A stretch of 64,000 nucleotides of DNA from Hymenobacter norwichensis DSM 15439 (GTDB lineage Bacteria > Bacteroidota > Bacteroidia > Cytophagales > Hymenobacteraceae). The DNA lies in contig NZ_ATVL01000007.1 of NCBI RefSeq assembly GCF_000420705.1, positions 372,001-436,000 on the forward strand, read 5' to 3'. The position numbers and the translations under genes were made by a program. The stretch's first letter is position 1. Every line of letters starts with the position of its first letter. Shown one piece after another: positions 18,557 through 27,145 of this stretch. Under the pieces are notes generated by a model, which was not told where the DNA came from, did no database searches, and saw nothing but the letters and a program-made list of their open reading frames with translations.

Positions 18557-21500
18557 ATGACACTACCTTTTACCCGAGCAACCAACCGGCCTTGCTTACA
18601 GAAAGCCCTGATAAGGTCGGCTGGTTTAGTGGCCGTATGCGGCGGTTTGCTGGCTTCTCAGTCGGCGCAGGCGCAGGACTACTTCATCCGGGACGACTTT
18701 CGAACGAACAGTTCGACTACGTTTCGAGTAGGAGGGGATGCCTCGTTAACGAACCCCGGTTCCACTGGCGACACGGGTTACTTGCGGCTGACTTCTAGCG
18801 TCAGCAACCAGAGGGGCTTTGCTATTTCCAAGCAGACCTTCAATCCGGCAAACGGCTTCAGTATCTCGTTTGAGTATTTCTCATACGGCGGTACCACCAA
18901 CGACAGCCAATTGGCCAAGGCCGATGGCATCAGCTTGTTTCTCATTGACGGAAGCATTGTAACCGATGCCACTAACTTCGTGCCCGGCGGCTACGGCGGT
19001 TCGTTGGGTTACGCCCAACTTGTGGCAGGTTCCACCAACATTGCGGGTGCTGCCGGGGGCTTTCTTGGCATCGGGCTCGACGAATTTGGGGGCTATTCCG
19101 TTGCAAACGAAGGAAAAAGTGGTGGAACTGCTGCTCGGGTAATTTCCGGGGTGGCTATTCGGGGAGCTGGCAACGCTACTACAAGCGCCACCGCTTATCC
19201 GTACATAACTGGCGCCCGCACGGCTACCTACACGGTTAGCGGCGGCACCCGCAATCTGACATCGGGCTACGGTATTGATGTGCCTACTACCCGCGCCCAA
19301 AGCAACTCGGTGGATTACCGGCGGGTATTTGTGGACGTGTTTCCGGTTAGCAAAGGCTCTACCACCTACAAAGTCACGGTGCGAATTCAGAACGGCCCAA
19401 CTACCGTTTCTACTGTTATTGACAACTACTCCTTCACCTCGGCCACCCAGGTGATGCCCTCGAGCCTGCGTATCGGCTTTGCGGCTTCCACGGGTGGTAG
19501 TACCAACTTCCACGAAGTCCGGGACCTGCAAATTGTGCGGCCTCCCGTGGCCAACAACGATGTAGTTGGTACCGCATACAATGCGCCAATTACGTTCAGT
19601 CCGCTCAACAACGATGAAGCCTCGGGCAGTACCCTTGATGTGGCGACGCTGGACTTAAATCCCAGCACTGTAGCCATCGACAACAGCCTGCTAGTGCCAG
19701 AAGGTAGATTCGACATCGGTAGCAACGGTGTAGTTACGTTTACGCCATCAGGTACTTTCTCTGGAACGTTCACGGTGCCGTACACGGTACAGAGTATCCT
19801 GAAGTCCATTTCCAACCAGGGCACTATCACCGTGGTGGTATCGGGGGCCGACGTGGCCACGGCCCTCAACGGCCCGGCAGTAGCCAACACCGGCTCGATG
19901 CTCACCTATACCTCCACCACGTCCAACGTGGGGGTGGAAACGGGGAACAACATCATACCCAAGCTGACGCTGAACGGAGACATTACAGTTACTACCTCGG
20001 CAGCCTACACGTTCAGTTCCACTGGTACGGGCGCAGCCAAAGTTACTACCGTTACCTTCCCCACCATTGCCTCCCTGTCGCCAAGCAGCGCCCCGGTTGA
20101 CAACTCCGTGAACTTCGTTCTGAACTCAGGCAGCGTAACGGGCAGCGCGTTCTTTACCAGCACGGTGCCCGACCCCGACAAAGATAACAACACTGCCACC
20201 CTAGCTACCTCGGGCTACAATCCCACGGCTACTGCCACCGGCTGTGGCGGGCCCGGCACCGATGGGCCAGGCCCGATAGGGGTAGGGAGCGTCGACGGCA
20301 CTATTATCAATACCTATTTTCAGGGGCGGAACTCAGTGGCTGCCGGCACCAAAACCATTACGCTGGTCGGGTCGGGTACCGGGTACAGCAAGCCCCTCAT
20401 GCCCGGCGACCTGGTGCTGATTATGCAGATGCAGGGAGCCGACATTACCACAACCAATTCCACTGCTTACGGAACGGTCAGCAACGTAACCGCTGGTACC
20501 TATGAATACGCAGTAGTGGCTCCGAATACCAATGTGACTTACACCAACGGCGGTACCTTGGTGCTAACCAGAGCGCTAGTGAACAACTACATGGCGGCAG
20601 CAGCCACCTCTGCGGCCGGTCCGAGGCGGTTTCAGGTTATCCGGGTTCCGCAGTACTCCACCTTCGACGCCACCCGGGGAATAACTACCGGGGAGGCTTG
20701 GAACGGTACAACGGGCGGAGTACTGGTACTTGATGTGGTAGGTGCCACCACATTTGGCGCTACCAACACTATGCGCTTCACCATGACTGGCAAAGGCTTC
20801 CGAGGCGGCGGCGGGGTCCGCTACGCCGGTAATGTCTCCTATAGCAGCACAGAATACCGGAACGCGGCTGCGACTAAAGAGGGTGTCGGTGCCCACGGAG
20901 CCAAGGGCGAAGGCATTGCGGGCACTCCGCGCTACGTATTTCAGGATGCAACTACCTCGCTTGATTTAAGTACAGACGCGTATCCGGGCGGTAGTGTTGG
21001 CCGGGGCGCACCCGGTAATGCCGGCGGCGGTGGCACCGATGCCACGGTCCTCACCAACGCCGGAAACACGGGCGGTGGCGGTGGCTCCAACGCAATAAAT
21101 GCCGATAACGGTGGCAAGGGCGGTAGCTACAACACAACGGCAACCGGTGGCATAGGGGCTGTTGCGCCAGGTCTGTCGTCAGCCACCCGGCTGTTTATGG
21201 GTGGCGGTGGCGGCGCGGGCAGCACGGGTATTACTGGTACTGAAGGCAGCGGCAGCGGGGGCAACGGGGGCGGTATTGTCATCCTGCGCACCGGCACAGT
21301 ATCCGGCACGGCTACTATCAGTGCTAATGGCAGCAATGCGGTAAGTGCCGGGTCTGGTACCCCAGCCACCGGCAACGCGGCCGGTGGCGGCGGTGGCGGC
21401 GGCGCGGTACTCATAGCCAGCACGGGCTCCATGGCCAACCTGACCCTCGCCGTTAATGGTGGCGCAGGCGGCAGCACGGCTTCTAATAGCACCTTTATTT

Positions 21501-22816
21501 CTTATGGTGCAGGTGGTGGCGGCAGCGGTGGGGTAAGCTACAACAATGCAACCTCTATGACACTGGACCCATCTGCTACCGCTATTACTGGTGCCAATGG
21601 CACTGCCAAAGCTGGTACTGCTGGTGCCGTTGCCAATGGTGCGGTTGCCGGTAACGCTGGTCCCGTGTCTGCCCGGGATGCGGCCCAAAACGGCGGCATT
21701 TCGTCTATTGGCTGCCGCCCTATTCTGGCTGCTACGTTGCGGGCCAATACACCGCAGGTGGTGCGCAGCAGTGCCATGCAGGCTACCTATACCCTAACCG
21801 TAGCAAATAGCGGCGGAGCTGCCTCCGGCGTCAAGGCGCTAGTGGCGCTGGCCAACGCTACCAACCCCAGTGGCGGGGCCGGCTCGCTCTTCAAATACAA
21901 CAGCACGGTATCGGCTACCCTCACCCTCACCGATAATACGGTGGTAAACCTGAGCACTACAGCCGGCGCCCTGAACTCCTACACGGGCCCTGGTGCCGAA
22001 GACGCCAACCCCAGCTTCAGCGACATTGACCTGCCCGCCGGTGCTATCCTGACCATCAAGTTTCTGGTGGATCTCAATACTGCGGTTGAAGGCAACGTAG
22101 CCTACCAGTCGGACGCGCAGATTACCTATCTGGACCCCACGCGCACGGTGGCGGCTACCACTGTTTCGCCGGGTGGCACTTACACAGGTACCGGGCCGGT
22201 GCCCGGCAGCAACTACTTAGGAGCCAGCTCCACGGCCGAAGACGTGTCGGTGGCGCGGCCCCTGCCGGTTGAGCTGAAGCAATTCAGTGCCCTAGCTATC
22301 CGGCAGGATGCCAGCCTGACTTGGGTCACCGCTTCTGAGCGCAACAGCGACCGGTTTTACGTGGAGCGTTCCTTGGATGGCGCCCATTTCGAAGTGATTG
22401 GCTCGCGCAAAGCGCAGGGATACAGCTCCACCGACCATACCTACCAGTACCTGGACGCCAACGCGGCCCTGCAAGCCGTTGCCTCGGTGGTGTACTACCG
22501 CCTGCATCAGGTAGATACCGATGGTGCCAGCTCCTACAGCCCCGTGCGGATGGTGCGGTTCCAAAAAGGCCTGCAAGCGGCCATCAGCCTGTACCCTAAT
22601 CCCGCCCAGACCCAGCTGACGCTCAACCTAAATGCCGTGCCGGCCGGCGAATACCAGGTTAGCATCCTCGACATGGCCGGCCGGGTCATCAGCCAGTTCA
22701 CGCTGGCGGGTCAGCAGGCCCATGAGCTGCCAGTCCGCAGCCTGTTGCCGGGTTCCTACATCGTGCAGGTGAAAGGCGCGGGCACAACCAGCACGCTGCG
22801 TCTGCTGCGCGAGTAG
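18557..22816 (+). CDS. large secreted surface protein with lectin-like, Gly-rich and T9SS sorting domains
   Basis: 1419 residues. The signal peptide ends near residue 40 (SQSAQAQ). Residues about 42-330 resemble an L-type lectin domain (SFEYFSYGG, DGISLFLIDG, GYGGSLGYAQ). A cadherin/Ig-like module follows (about 332-425), then CARDB-like segments and a Gly/Ser/Ala-rich stretch (about 745-1030) with runs such as GGGGGGG. The C-terminal part has the fibronectin-like LPVELKQFSA ... VERSLDG module seen before type IX sorting signals. The last 75 residues are a type A sorting domain (SLYPNPAQ, GEYQVSILDMAGRV, LLPGSYIVQV). It is probably exported by the Sec system, then T9SS, and anchored to the surface or released; adhesion or glycan binding is inferred. 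Confidence 0.9.
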   Translation: MTLPFTRATNRPCLQKALIRSAGLVAVCGGLLASQSAQAQDYFIRDDFRTNSSTTFRVGGDASLTNPGSTGDTGYLRLTSSVSNQRGFAISKQTFNPANGFSISFEYFSYGGTTNDSQLAKADGISLFLIDGSIVTDATNFVPGGYGGSLGYAQLVAGSTNIAGAAGGFLGIGLDEFGGYSVANEGKSGGTAARVISGVAIRGAGNATTSATAYPYITGARTATYTVSGGTRNLTSGYGIDVPTTRAQSNSVDYRRVFVDVFPVSKGSTTYKVTVRIQNGPTTVSTVIDNYSFTSATQVMPSSLRIGFAASTGGSTNFHEVRDLQIVRPPVANNDVVGTAYNAPITFSPLNNDEASGSTLDVATLDLNPSTVAIDNSLLVPEGRFDIGSNGVVTFTPSGTFSGTFTVPYTVQSILKSISNQGTITVVVSGADVATALNGPAVANTGSMLTYTSTTSNVGVETGNNIIPKLTLNGDITVTTSAAYTFSSTGTGAAKVTTVTFPTIASLSPSSAPVDNSVNFVLNSGSVTGSAFFTSTVPDPDKDNNTATLATSGYNPTATATGCGGPGTDGPGPIGVGSVDGTIINTYFQGRNSVAAGTKTITLVGSGTGYSKPLMPGDLVLIMQMQGADITTTNSTAYGTVSNVTAGTYEYAVVAPNTNVTYTNGGTLVLTRALVNNYMAAAATSAAGPRRFQVIRVPQYSTFDATRGITTGEAWNGTTGGVLVLDVVGATTFGATNTMRFTMTGKGFRGGGGVRYAGNVSYSSTEYRNAAATKEGVGAHGAKGEGIAGTPRYVFQDATTSLDLSTDAYPGGSVGRGAPGNAGGGGTDATVLTNAGNTGGGGGSNAINADNGGKGGSYNTTATGGIGAVAPGLSSATRLFMGGGGGAGSTGITGTEGSGSGGNGGGIVILRTGTVSGTATISANGSNAVSAGSGTPATGNAAGGGGGGGAVLIASTGSMANLTLAVNGGAGGSTASNSTFISYGAGGGGSGGVSYNNATSMTLDPSATAITGANGTAKAGTAGAVANGAVAGNAGPVSARDAAQNGGISSIGCRPILAATLRANTPQVVRSSAMQATYTLTVANSGGAASGVKALVALANATNPSGGAGSLFKYNSTVSATLTLTDNTVVNLSTTAGALNSYTGPGAEDANPSFSDIDLPAGAILTIKFLVDLNTAVEGNVAYQSDAQITYLDPTRTVAATTVSPGGTYTGTGPVPGSNYLGASSTAEDVSVARPLPVELKQFSALAIRQDASLTWVTASERNSDRFYVERSLDGAHFEVIGSRKAQGYSSTDHTYQYLDANAALQAVASVVYYRLHQVDTDGASSYSPVRMVRFQKGLQAAISLYPNPAQTQLTLNLNAVPAGEYQVSILDMAGRVISQFTLAGQQAHELPVRSLLPGSYIVQVKGAGTTSTLRLLRE

Positions 22817-22838
22817 TGCCGACATAGTCCCACAGCAA

Positions 22839-22870
22839 AGAAAGGCCCGGCACACGCCGGGCCTTTCTCT
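22839..22870 (+). terminator. terminator of the T9SS cargo gene
   Basis: 13-bp perfect stem (AGAAAGGCCCGGC with GCCGGGCCTTTCT) and 4-base loop, 22 bp after the stop. Confidence 0.85.
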
Positions 22871-23335
22871 TTCAGGTAGATACGTGCGGCGGACCGGGGT
22901 AGCTACTGTTGCAGTCAACTGTACCGGCCGGGGGACTCCGGCGGCGTTTGGCAACTAGCCGACCCGCTTTGCCGTGGTGCCTGAGTGTCGCCGGATGGGA
23001 ACTAGGCCGGCCAATAGCAGGTGCGCGGCCCGATATTCTATTTTTGCGCCCGCAAACTCGTACCTTTGGCTCGTTGCGCTTTTTCGCGCCGGCAGGCCGG
23101 ACGTCGCTTTCACTCTTAACTGGCCGTGTGGCGGAGCTTCTCAGCGCTGTCCAACGCTGGCACCCTCAAGCCTGCGCGCTTCGGCGCCAAGCTTTGGGTA
23201 GGCAGTGAAGAGAGGCAGGCAAACGGTAAAAGCGCTACGGAAGGTAGAAAAGTACACTAAAAAAGAACAGGAACGGCCCGGGTAGATACAGCGAAAACGC
23301 TTTGAACTACTCTCGAATCGTATTATAAAACACTA
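22871..23335. other. lepA upstream region with possible long 5' leader
   Basis: 465 bp without a supported gene. A -7 box at 23061-23068 would start transcription near 23075, leaving a leader of about 260 nt before the lepA GTG. The leader is GC-rich and has several short complementary blocks. I found no match to SRP RNA, tmRNA, RNase P RNA or tRNA signatures. Open frames here (up to 99 codons) look random. Confidence 0.45.
23061..23068 (+). promoter_or_regulatory. Bacteroidota -7 box upstream of lepA
   Basis: TACCTTTG, a full match to TAnnTTTG. A TTTG lies only 14 bp upstream rather than about 19, so the -33 element is uncertain. Confidence 0.5.
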
Positions 23336-25123
23336 GTGAAGAACATCCGCAATTTCTGCATCATTGCTCACATCGACCACGGCAAAAGCACCCTGGCCGA
23401 CCGTCTGTTGGAGTTCACCAGTACCGTGGCCAAGCGCGACATGCAGGCTCAGTTGCTTGACAACATGGACTTGGAGCGGGAGCGGGGTATCACCATCAAG
23501 AGCCACGCCATTCAGATGCAGTTTCCCTATAAAGGTGAAATCTACACCCTGAACTTGATTGATACACCCGGCCACGTCGATTTCAGCTACGAGGTATCGC
23601 GCAGTATTGCGGCCTGTGAGGGTGCTTTGCTGATTGTGGATGCTTCGCAGGGTATTGAGGCGCAGACGATTTCCAACCTATACCTGGCTATCGGGGCCGA
23701 CTTGGAGATCATTCCGGTGCTCAACAAGATTGACCTGCCCCACGCCATGCCCGAAGAAGTGTCCGACGAAATTGTGGACCTCATCGGCTGCGACATAGAA
23801 GATATTCTCCATGCTTCCGGCAAAACCGGCATTGGCATCGAGAACATTCTGAATGCCATTGTGGAGCGGGTGCCAGCCCCTAAAGGCGACCCGCAAGCGC
23901 CGCTGCAAGCCCTTATCTTCGACTCGGTTTTCAACTCGTACCGGGGCATCGAAGTACTGTTCCGCATCAAGAACGGCACTATGCGCAAGGGCGATAAGCT
24001 CCGCTTCATGGCTACCGGCAAGGAGTACGGTGCTGATGAAATCGGTATCCTCGGCCTCAACCAAGAGCCTCGCCTCGAAATGATGGCCGGCAACGTGGGC
24101 TATCTGATTTCGGGCATCAAGGAAGCGCGCGAAGTGAAAGTGGGGGATACCATCACGCACGTAGCCAACCCAACCAAGGAGGCCATTCAGGGCTTTGCCG
24201 ACGTAAAGCCGATGGTATTTGCCGGTATTTACCCCGTAGATACCACCGAGTATGAAGAGTTGCGTTCGTGCATGGAAAAGCTTCAGCTCAACGATGCCTC
24301 GCTGGTGTGGGAGCCTGAAACTTCGGTGGCGCTGGGCTTCGGCTTCCGCTGCGGCTTTCTGGGCATGCTGCATATGGAAATTGTGCAGGAGCGGCTGGAG
24401 CGGGAGTTCAACATGACGGTGATTACCACTGTGCCCTCGGTGCAGTTCCACGCCATCGGAACCAAAGATCAGGCCCTGACCATCAACGCGCCGTCGGAAA
24501 TGCCGGAGCCGAACATGATCAAGCTGATTGAGGAGCCCTACATCAAGGCGCAAATCATCACCGCTGCTGATTACGTAGGCCCCATCATCACGCTGTGCAT
24601 GGAGAAGCGCGGCATTATCAAAGGCCAGAGCTACTTGACTTCGGAGCGGGTGGAAATGAGTTTCGAGCTACCGCTGTCGGAGATTGTGTTCGACTTTTTC
24701 GATAAACTCAAGACCATCAGCCGCGGTTATGCTTCCCTTGACTATGAGCTGATTGGCTTCCGTGAGTCAGATATGGTGAAGCTAGATATTCAGCTTAATG
24801 GCGAGAAAGTAGACGCCTTGTCGGCCATTGTGCACCGCTCCAAGAGCTACGAATGGGGCCGCCGCCTCTGCGAGAAGCTTCGGGAGCTACTGCCGCGTCA
24901 GATGTTTGAAATTGCCATTCAGGCCAGCATTGGGCAAAAAATTATTGCCCGCGAAACCGTGAAGGCCCTGCGCAAAAACGTAATTGCCAAGTGCTACGGC
25001 GGCGACATTAGCCGCAAGCGTAAACTACTTGAAAAGCAGAAAGAAGGTAAAAAGCGGATGCGCCAAGTCGGTTCCGTAGAGATACCCCAAGAAGCCTTCT
25101 TGGCTGTATTGAAGATTGATTAA
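23336..25123 (+). CDS. lepA: elongation factor 4 (LepA)
   Basis: 595 residues, standard for EF4. The start is a GTG at 23336: the protein then begins with the conserved [19 protein letters not shown], and an in-frame stop lies upstream. The GTPase domain has AHIDHGKST (11-19), [14 protein letters not shown] and NKIDLP. Domains II, III and V-like follow, and the LepA-specific C-terminal domain ends [26 protein letters not shown]4 is a ribosome-associated GTPase that back-translocates or remodels ribosomes and affects initiation and biogenesis. It is cytoplasmic. The gene is monocistronic, with a terminator just after the stop. Confidence 0.97.
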   Translation: MKNIRNFCIIAHIDHGKSTLADRLLEFTSTVAKRDMQAQLLDNMDLERERGITIKSHAIQMQFPYKGEIYTLNLIDTPGHVDFSYEVSRSIAACEGALLIVDASQGIEAQTISNLYLAIGADLEIIPVLNKIDLPHAMPEEVSDEIVDLIGCDIEDILHASGKTGIGIENILNAIVERVPAPKGDPQAPLQALIFDSVFNSYRGIEVLFRIKNGTMRKGDKLRFMATGKEYGADEIGILGLNQEPRLEMMAGNVGYLISGIKEAREVKVGDTITHVANPTKEAIQGFADVKPMVFAGIYPVDTTEYEELRSCMEKLQLNDASLVWEPETSVALGFGFRCGFLGMLHMEIVQERLEREFNMTVITTVPSVQFHAIGTKDQALTINAPSEMPEPNMIKLIEEPYIKAQIITAADYVGPIITLCMEKRGIIKGQSYLTSERVEMSFELPLSEIVFDFFDKLKTISRGYASLDYELIGFRESDMVKLDIQLNGEKVDALSAIVHRSKSYEWGRRLCEKLRELLPRQMFEIAIQASIGQKIIARETVKALRKNVIAKCYGGDISRKRKLLEKQKEGKKRMRQVGSVEIPQEAFLAVLKID

Positions 25124-25129
25124 TACCTG

Positions 25130-25159
25130 AAACGCGGCTTTTTCGGAGCCGCGTTTTTT
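25130..25159 (+). terminator. terminator of lepA
   Basis: AAACGCGGCT stem with AGCCGCGTTT and a following T run, starting 7 bp after the stop. Confidence 0.85.
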
Positions 25160-25226
25160 GTGCCCAATAGATTTTTTCACCTCATACACTTCTTGACACG
25201 GTGTGCTATGACTTACCATCAATCCA

Positions 25227-25418
25227 ATGTCTGCCAGCCTCACCCAGAACTGTACGAGCGAAGCTCAACTAGAGAAAATTATTAAAGGCCAGGAGCGCAA
25301 ATTCCGGTGGCGGGATGATTGGCCCGCTATGGAAAAAGAACTGATGGAAGCCGGCACCGCCGCCATCCGTCTGCACGAAGAGAAGAAGAACGAAACCCCG
25401 GCCAACCAGCCGCAATAA
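25227..25418 (+). CDS. small charged protein upstream of folD
   Basis: 63 residues, highly charged and mostly helical ([32 protein letters not shown] is the core region, about residues 12-43). There is no signal, membrane segment or known domain. The stop is only 10 bp before the folD ATG, and the frame keeps a codon pattern like its neighbours, so it is likely a real gene co-transcribed with folD. The function is unknown. Confidence 0.6.
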   Translation: MSASLTQNCTSEAQLEKIIKGQERKFRWRDDWPAMEKELMEAGTAAIRLHEEKKNETPANQPQ

Positions 25419-25428
25419 CTTACTGCCC

Positions 25429-26340
25429 ATGACCATGGCCCCCGACGCCACCACCTACCAGCTTATCGACGGCAAGCAAACTGCCGAAACCATCAAAGCG
25501 GAAATAGCCGCCGAAGTAGCCACCATCAAAGCTGCCGGTGGCAAAGTGCCGCACCTTGCCGCCATCCTCGTCGGCCACGACGGCGGCTCCGAAACCTACG
25601 TGCGCAACAAGGTATTGGCCTGTGAGCGGGTTGGGTTCGAGAGCACCTTGCTCCGCTACGAAGACGACATAACCGAAGCCGAGTTGCTAGCCAAAGTGGA
25701 GGAGCTGAACCAGGATGCCAGTATTGATGGCTTCATTGTACAGCTGCCGCTGCCCCGCCATATTTCCTCGGAAAAGGTATTGGAAGCGGTGCGCCCCGAA
25801 AAGGACGTGGATGGCTTTCACCCAATGAACCTGGGGCGAATGGTGGCTGGCCTGCCAGCGTTACTGCCCGCTACGCCTTCGGGCATTGTGGAACTGCTGC
25901 GCCGCTATAAGCTGCCTACCGATGGAAAGCACTGCGTGGTAATCGGGCGTAGCAACATAGTGGGTACACCGGTTAGTATTCTGTTGGCTAAGAACTTAGA
26001 GCCTGGTAATTGCACAGTTACTTTATGCCACTCCCGCACGCAGAACCTGGCCAGCATCACAAAAACTGCTGATATTCTGGTGGCCGCTCTGGGCCGGCCG
26101 GAGTTCGTCACGGCCGACATGGTGAAGCCAGGCGCCGTAGTTATTGACGTGGGTACGACCCGCGTGGAAGATGCCAACCGCAAAACGGGTTGGGCGCTGA
26201 AAGGCGACGTCAAATTCGATGAAGTGGCTCCGCTTGCCTCGTACATCACGCCGGTGCCCGGCGGGGTCGGCCCCATGACTATTGCCATGTTGCTACTCAA
26301 TACCTTGAAAGCATGTAAAGGCGAGGTTTATCCGCGCTAA
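25429..26340 (+). CDS. folD: bifunctional methylenetetrahydrofolate dehydrogenase / methenyltetrahydrofolate cyclohydrolase
   Basis: 303 residues, normal for FolD. It shows the catalytic-Lys segment [17 protein letters not shown], the substrate-site signature [12 protein letters not shown], the [10 protein letters not shown] motif, the Rossmann [13 protein letters not shown] and the C-terminal [14 protein letters not shown]. It interconverts 5,10-methylene-, methenyl- and 10-formyl-THF with NADP, supplying one-carbon units for purine, formyl-Met-tRNA and methionine synthesis. It is cytoplasmic. A second in-frame ATG two codons in is an alternative start. Confidence 0.96.
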   Translation: MTMAPDATTYQLIDGKQTAETIKAEIAAEVATIKAAGGKVPHLAAILVGHDGGSETYVRNKVLACERVGFESTLLRYEDDITEAELLAKVEELNQDASIDGFIVQLPLPRHISSEKVLEAVRPEKDVDGFHPMNLGRMVAGLPALLPATPSGIVELLRRYKLPTDGKHCVVIGRSNIVGTPVSILLAKNLEPGNCTVTLCHSRTQNLASITKTADILVAALGRPEFVTADMVKPGAVVIDVGTTRVEDANRKTGWALKGDVKFDEVAPLASYITPVPGGVGPMTIAMLLLNTLKACKGEVYPR

Positions 26341-26468
26341 AATCCAATATATAGCGCTCCGAGCTTTTGAATTTCAGGGCGTTGTACTACTTTTAGAGTC
26401 AGGTTGCTGGAACGAAAACCGAATGTGCACACGTTCGGAACAACGGCCAACTACCTGGCTTTACTTGT

Positions 26469-27134
26469 TTGAATACCGTTTTGCTGCACGAACTTCCTCT
26501 TGTATTGGGCCCCTCAAACCTGGCCGCGGCCCCACTACTTGTCCTGCCCGTAATGGAGCAGTTTTATACCATTCAGGGTGAAGGCTACAACACCGGGCGC
26601 GCTGCCTACTTTGTCCGCCTCGGCGGCTGTGATGTGGGCTGTGTTTGGTGCGACGTGAAAGAATCATGGGATGTAGATGCCCACCCACGCTTAACCCTCG
26701 ACGTCATTGTAGCCGCTGCTACTGCACATGCCGGCCGCAATGTAGTAGTTACAGGTGGGGAACCGCTAATGCACAACCTGGGTCCCCTAACCCAGGCCCT
26801 ACACGAAGCGGGCTGTCAGAACTGGATTGAAACGAGTGGCGCCTATCCGCTCAGCGGGGAGTGGGACTGGATTTGTGTGTCACCCAAGAAGTTTAAAACA
26901 CCGCTACCCTCTGTGCTGGCCGAGGCTCACGAGTTGAAGATCATTGTGTTCAACAAGTCGGACTTTAAATGGGCCGAAGAACACGCCGCGCTGGTAGGGC
27001 CAGAATGCCGGCTGTACTTGCAGCCTGAGTGGAGTAAATCCGCGCAAATGATGCCGCTTATTGTAGACTATGTAAAGGCAAATCCGCGTTGGCAGGTCTC
27101 GTTGCAGACCCACAAATTTCTTGATATCCCTTAG
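26469..27134 (+). CDS. queE: 7-carboxy-7-deazaguanine synthase (QueE)
   Basis: 221 residues from a TTG at 26469. This is a radical-SAM enzyme with the QueE-type cluster motif C-x3-C-x2-C (C54, C58, C61 in GGCDVGCVWCDVKESW), the substrate loop YTIQGEGYNTGRAAYF and the SAM-binding VTGGEPLMHN. It converts 6-carboxytetrahydropterin to 7-carboxy-7-deazaguanine in queuosine (preQ0) synthesis. The first ATG (26553) would start at MEQFYTIQGEG and lose a hydrophobic lead-in (LLVLPVM) like the one other Bacteroidota QueE proteins carry, so an upstream start, probably this TTG, is favoured but not certain. No other queuosine gene is in the window. Confidence 0.92.
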   Translation: MNTVLLHELPLVLGPSNLAAAPLLVLPVMEQFYTIQGEGYNTGRAAYFVRLGGCDVGCVWCDVKESWDVDAHPRLTLDVIVAAATAHAGRNVVVTGGEPLMHNLGPLTQALHEAGCQNWIETSGAYPLSGEWDWICVSPKKFKTPLPSVLAEAHELKIIVFNKSDFKWAEEHAALVGPECRLYLQPEWSKSAQMMPLIVDYVKANPRWQVSLQTHKFLDIP

Positions 27135-27145
27135 GCTTCTGCTTT

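Noticed and set aside
21000..21660. Apparent tandem repeats in the Gly-rich coding part
   Set aside because: Many GGC/GGT codon runs, but no fixed repeat unit; low-complexity coding rather than a repeat array or CRISPR.
22909..23208. 99-codon plus-strand frame upstream of lepA
   Set aside because: Arg/Pro/Leu-rich with no motif, and a -7 box lies inside it.
23041..23335. Candidate small stable RNA (SRP RNA, 6S, RNase P or tRNA) in the lepA leader
   Set aside because: Diagnostic core sequences of these RNAs are not present; only a leader with short complementary blocks can be claimed.
23678..24553. 291-codon minus-strand frame
   Set aside because: Antisense shadow of lepA.
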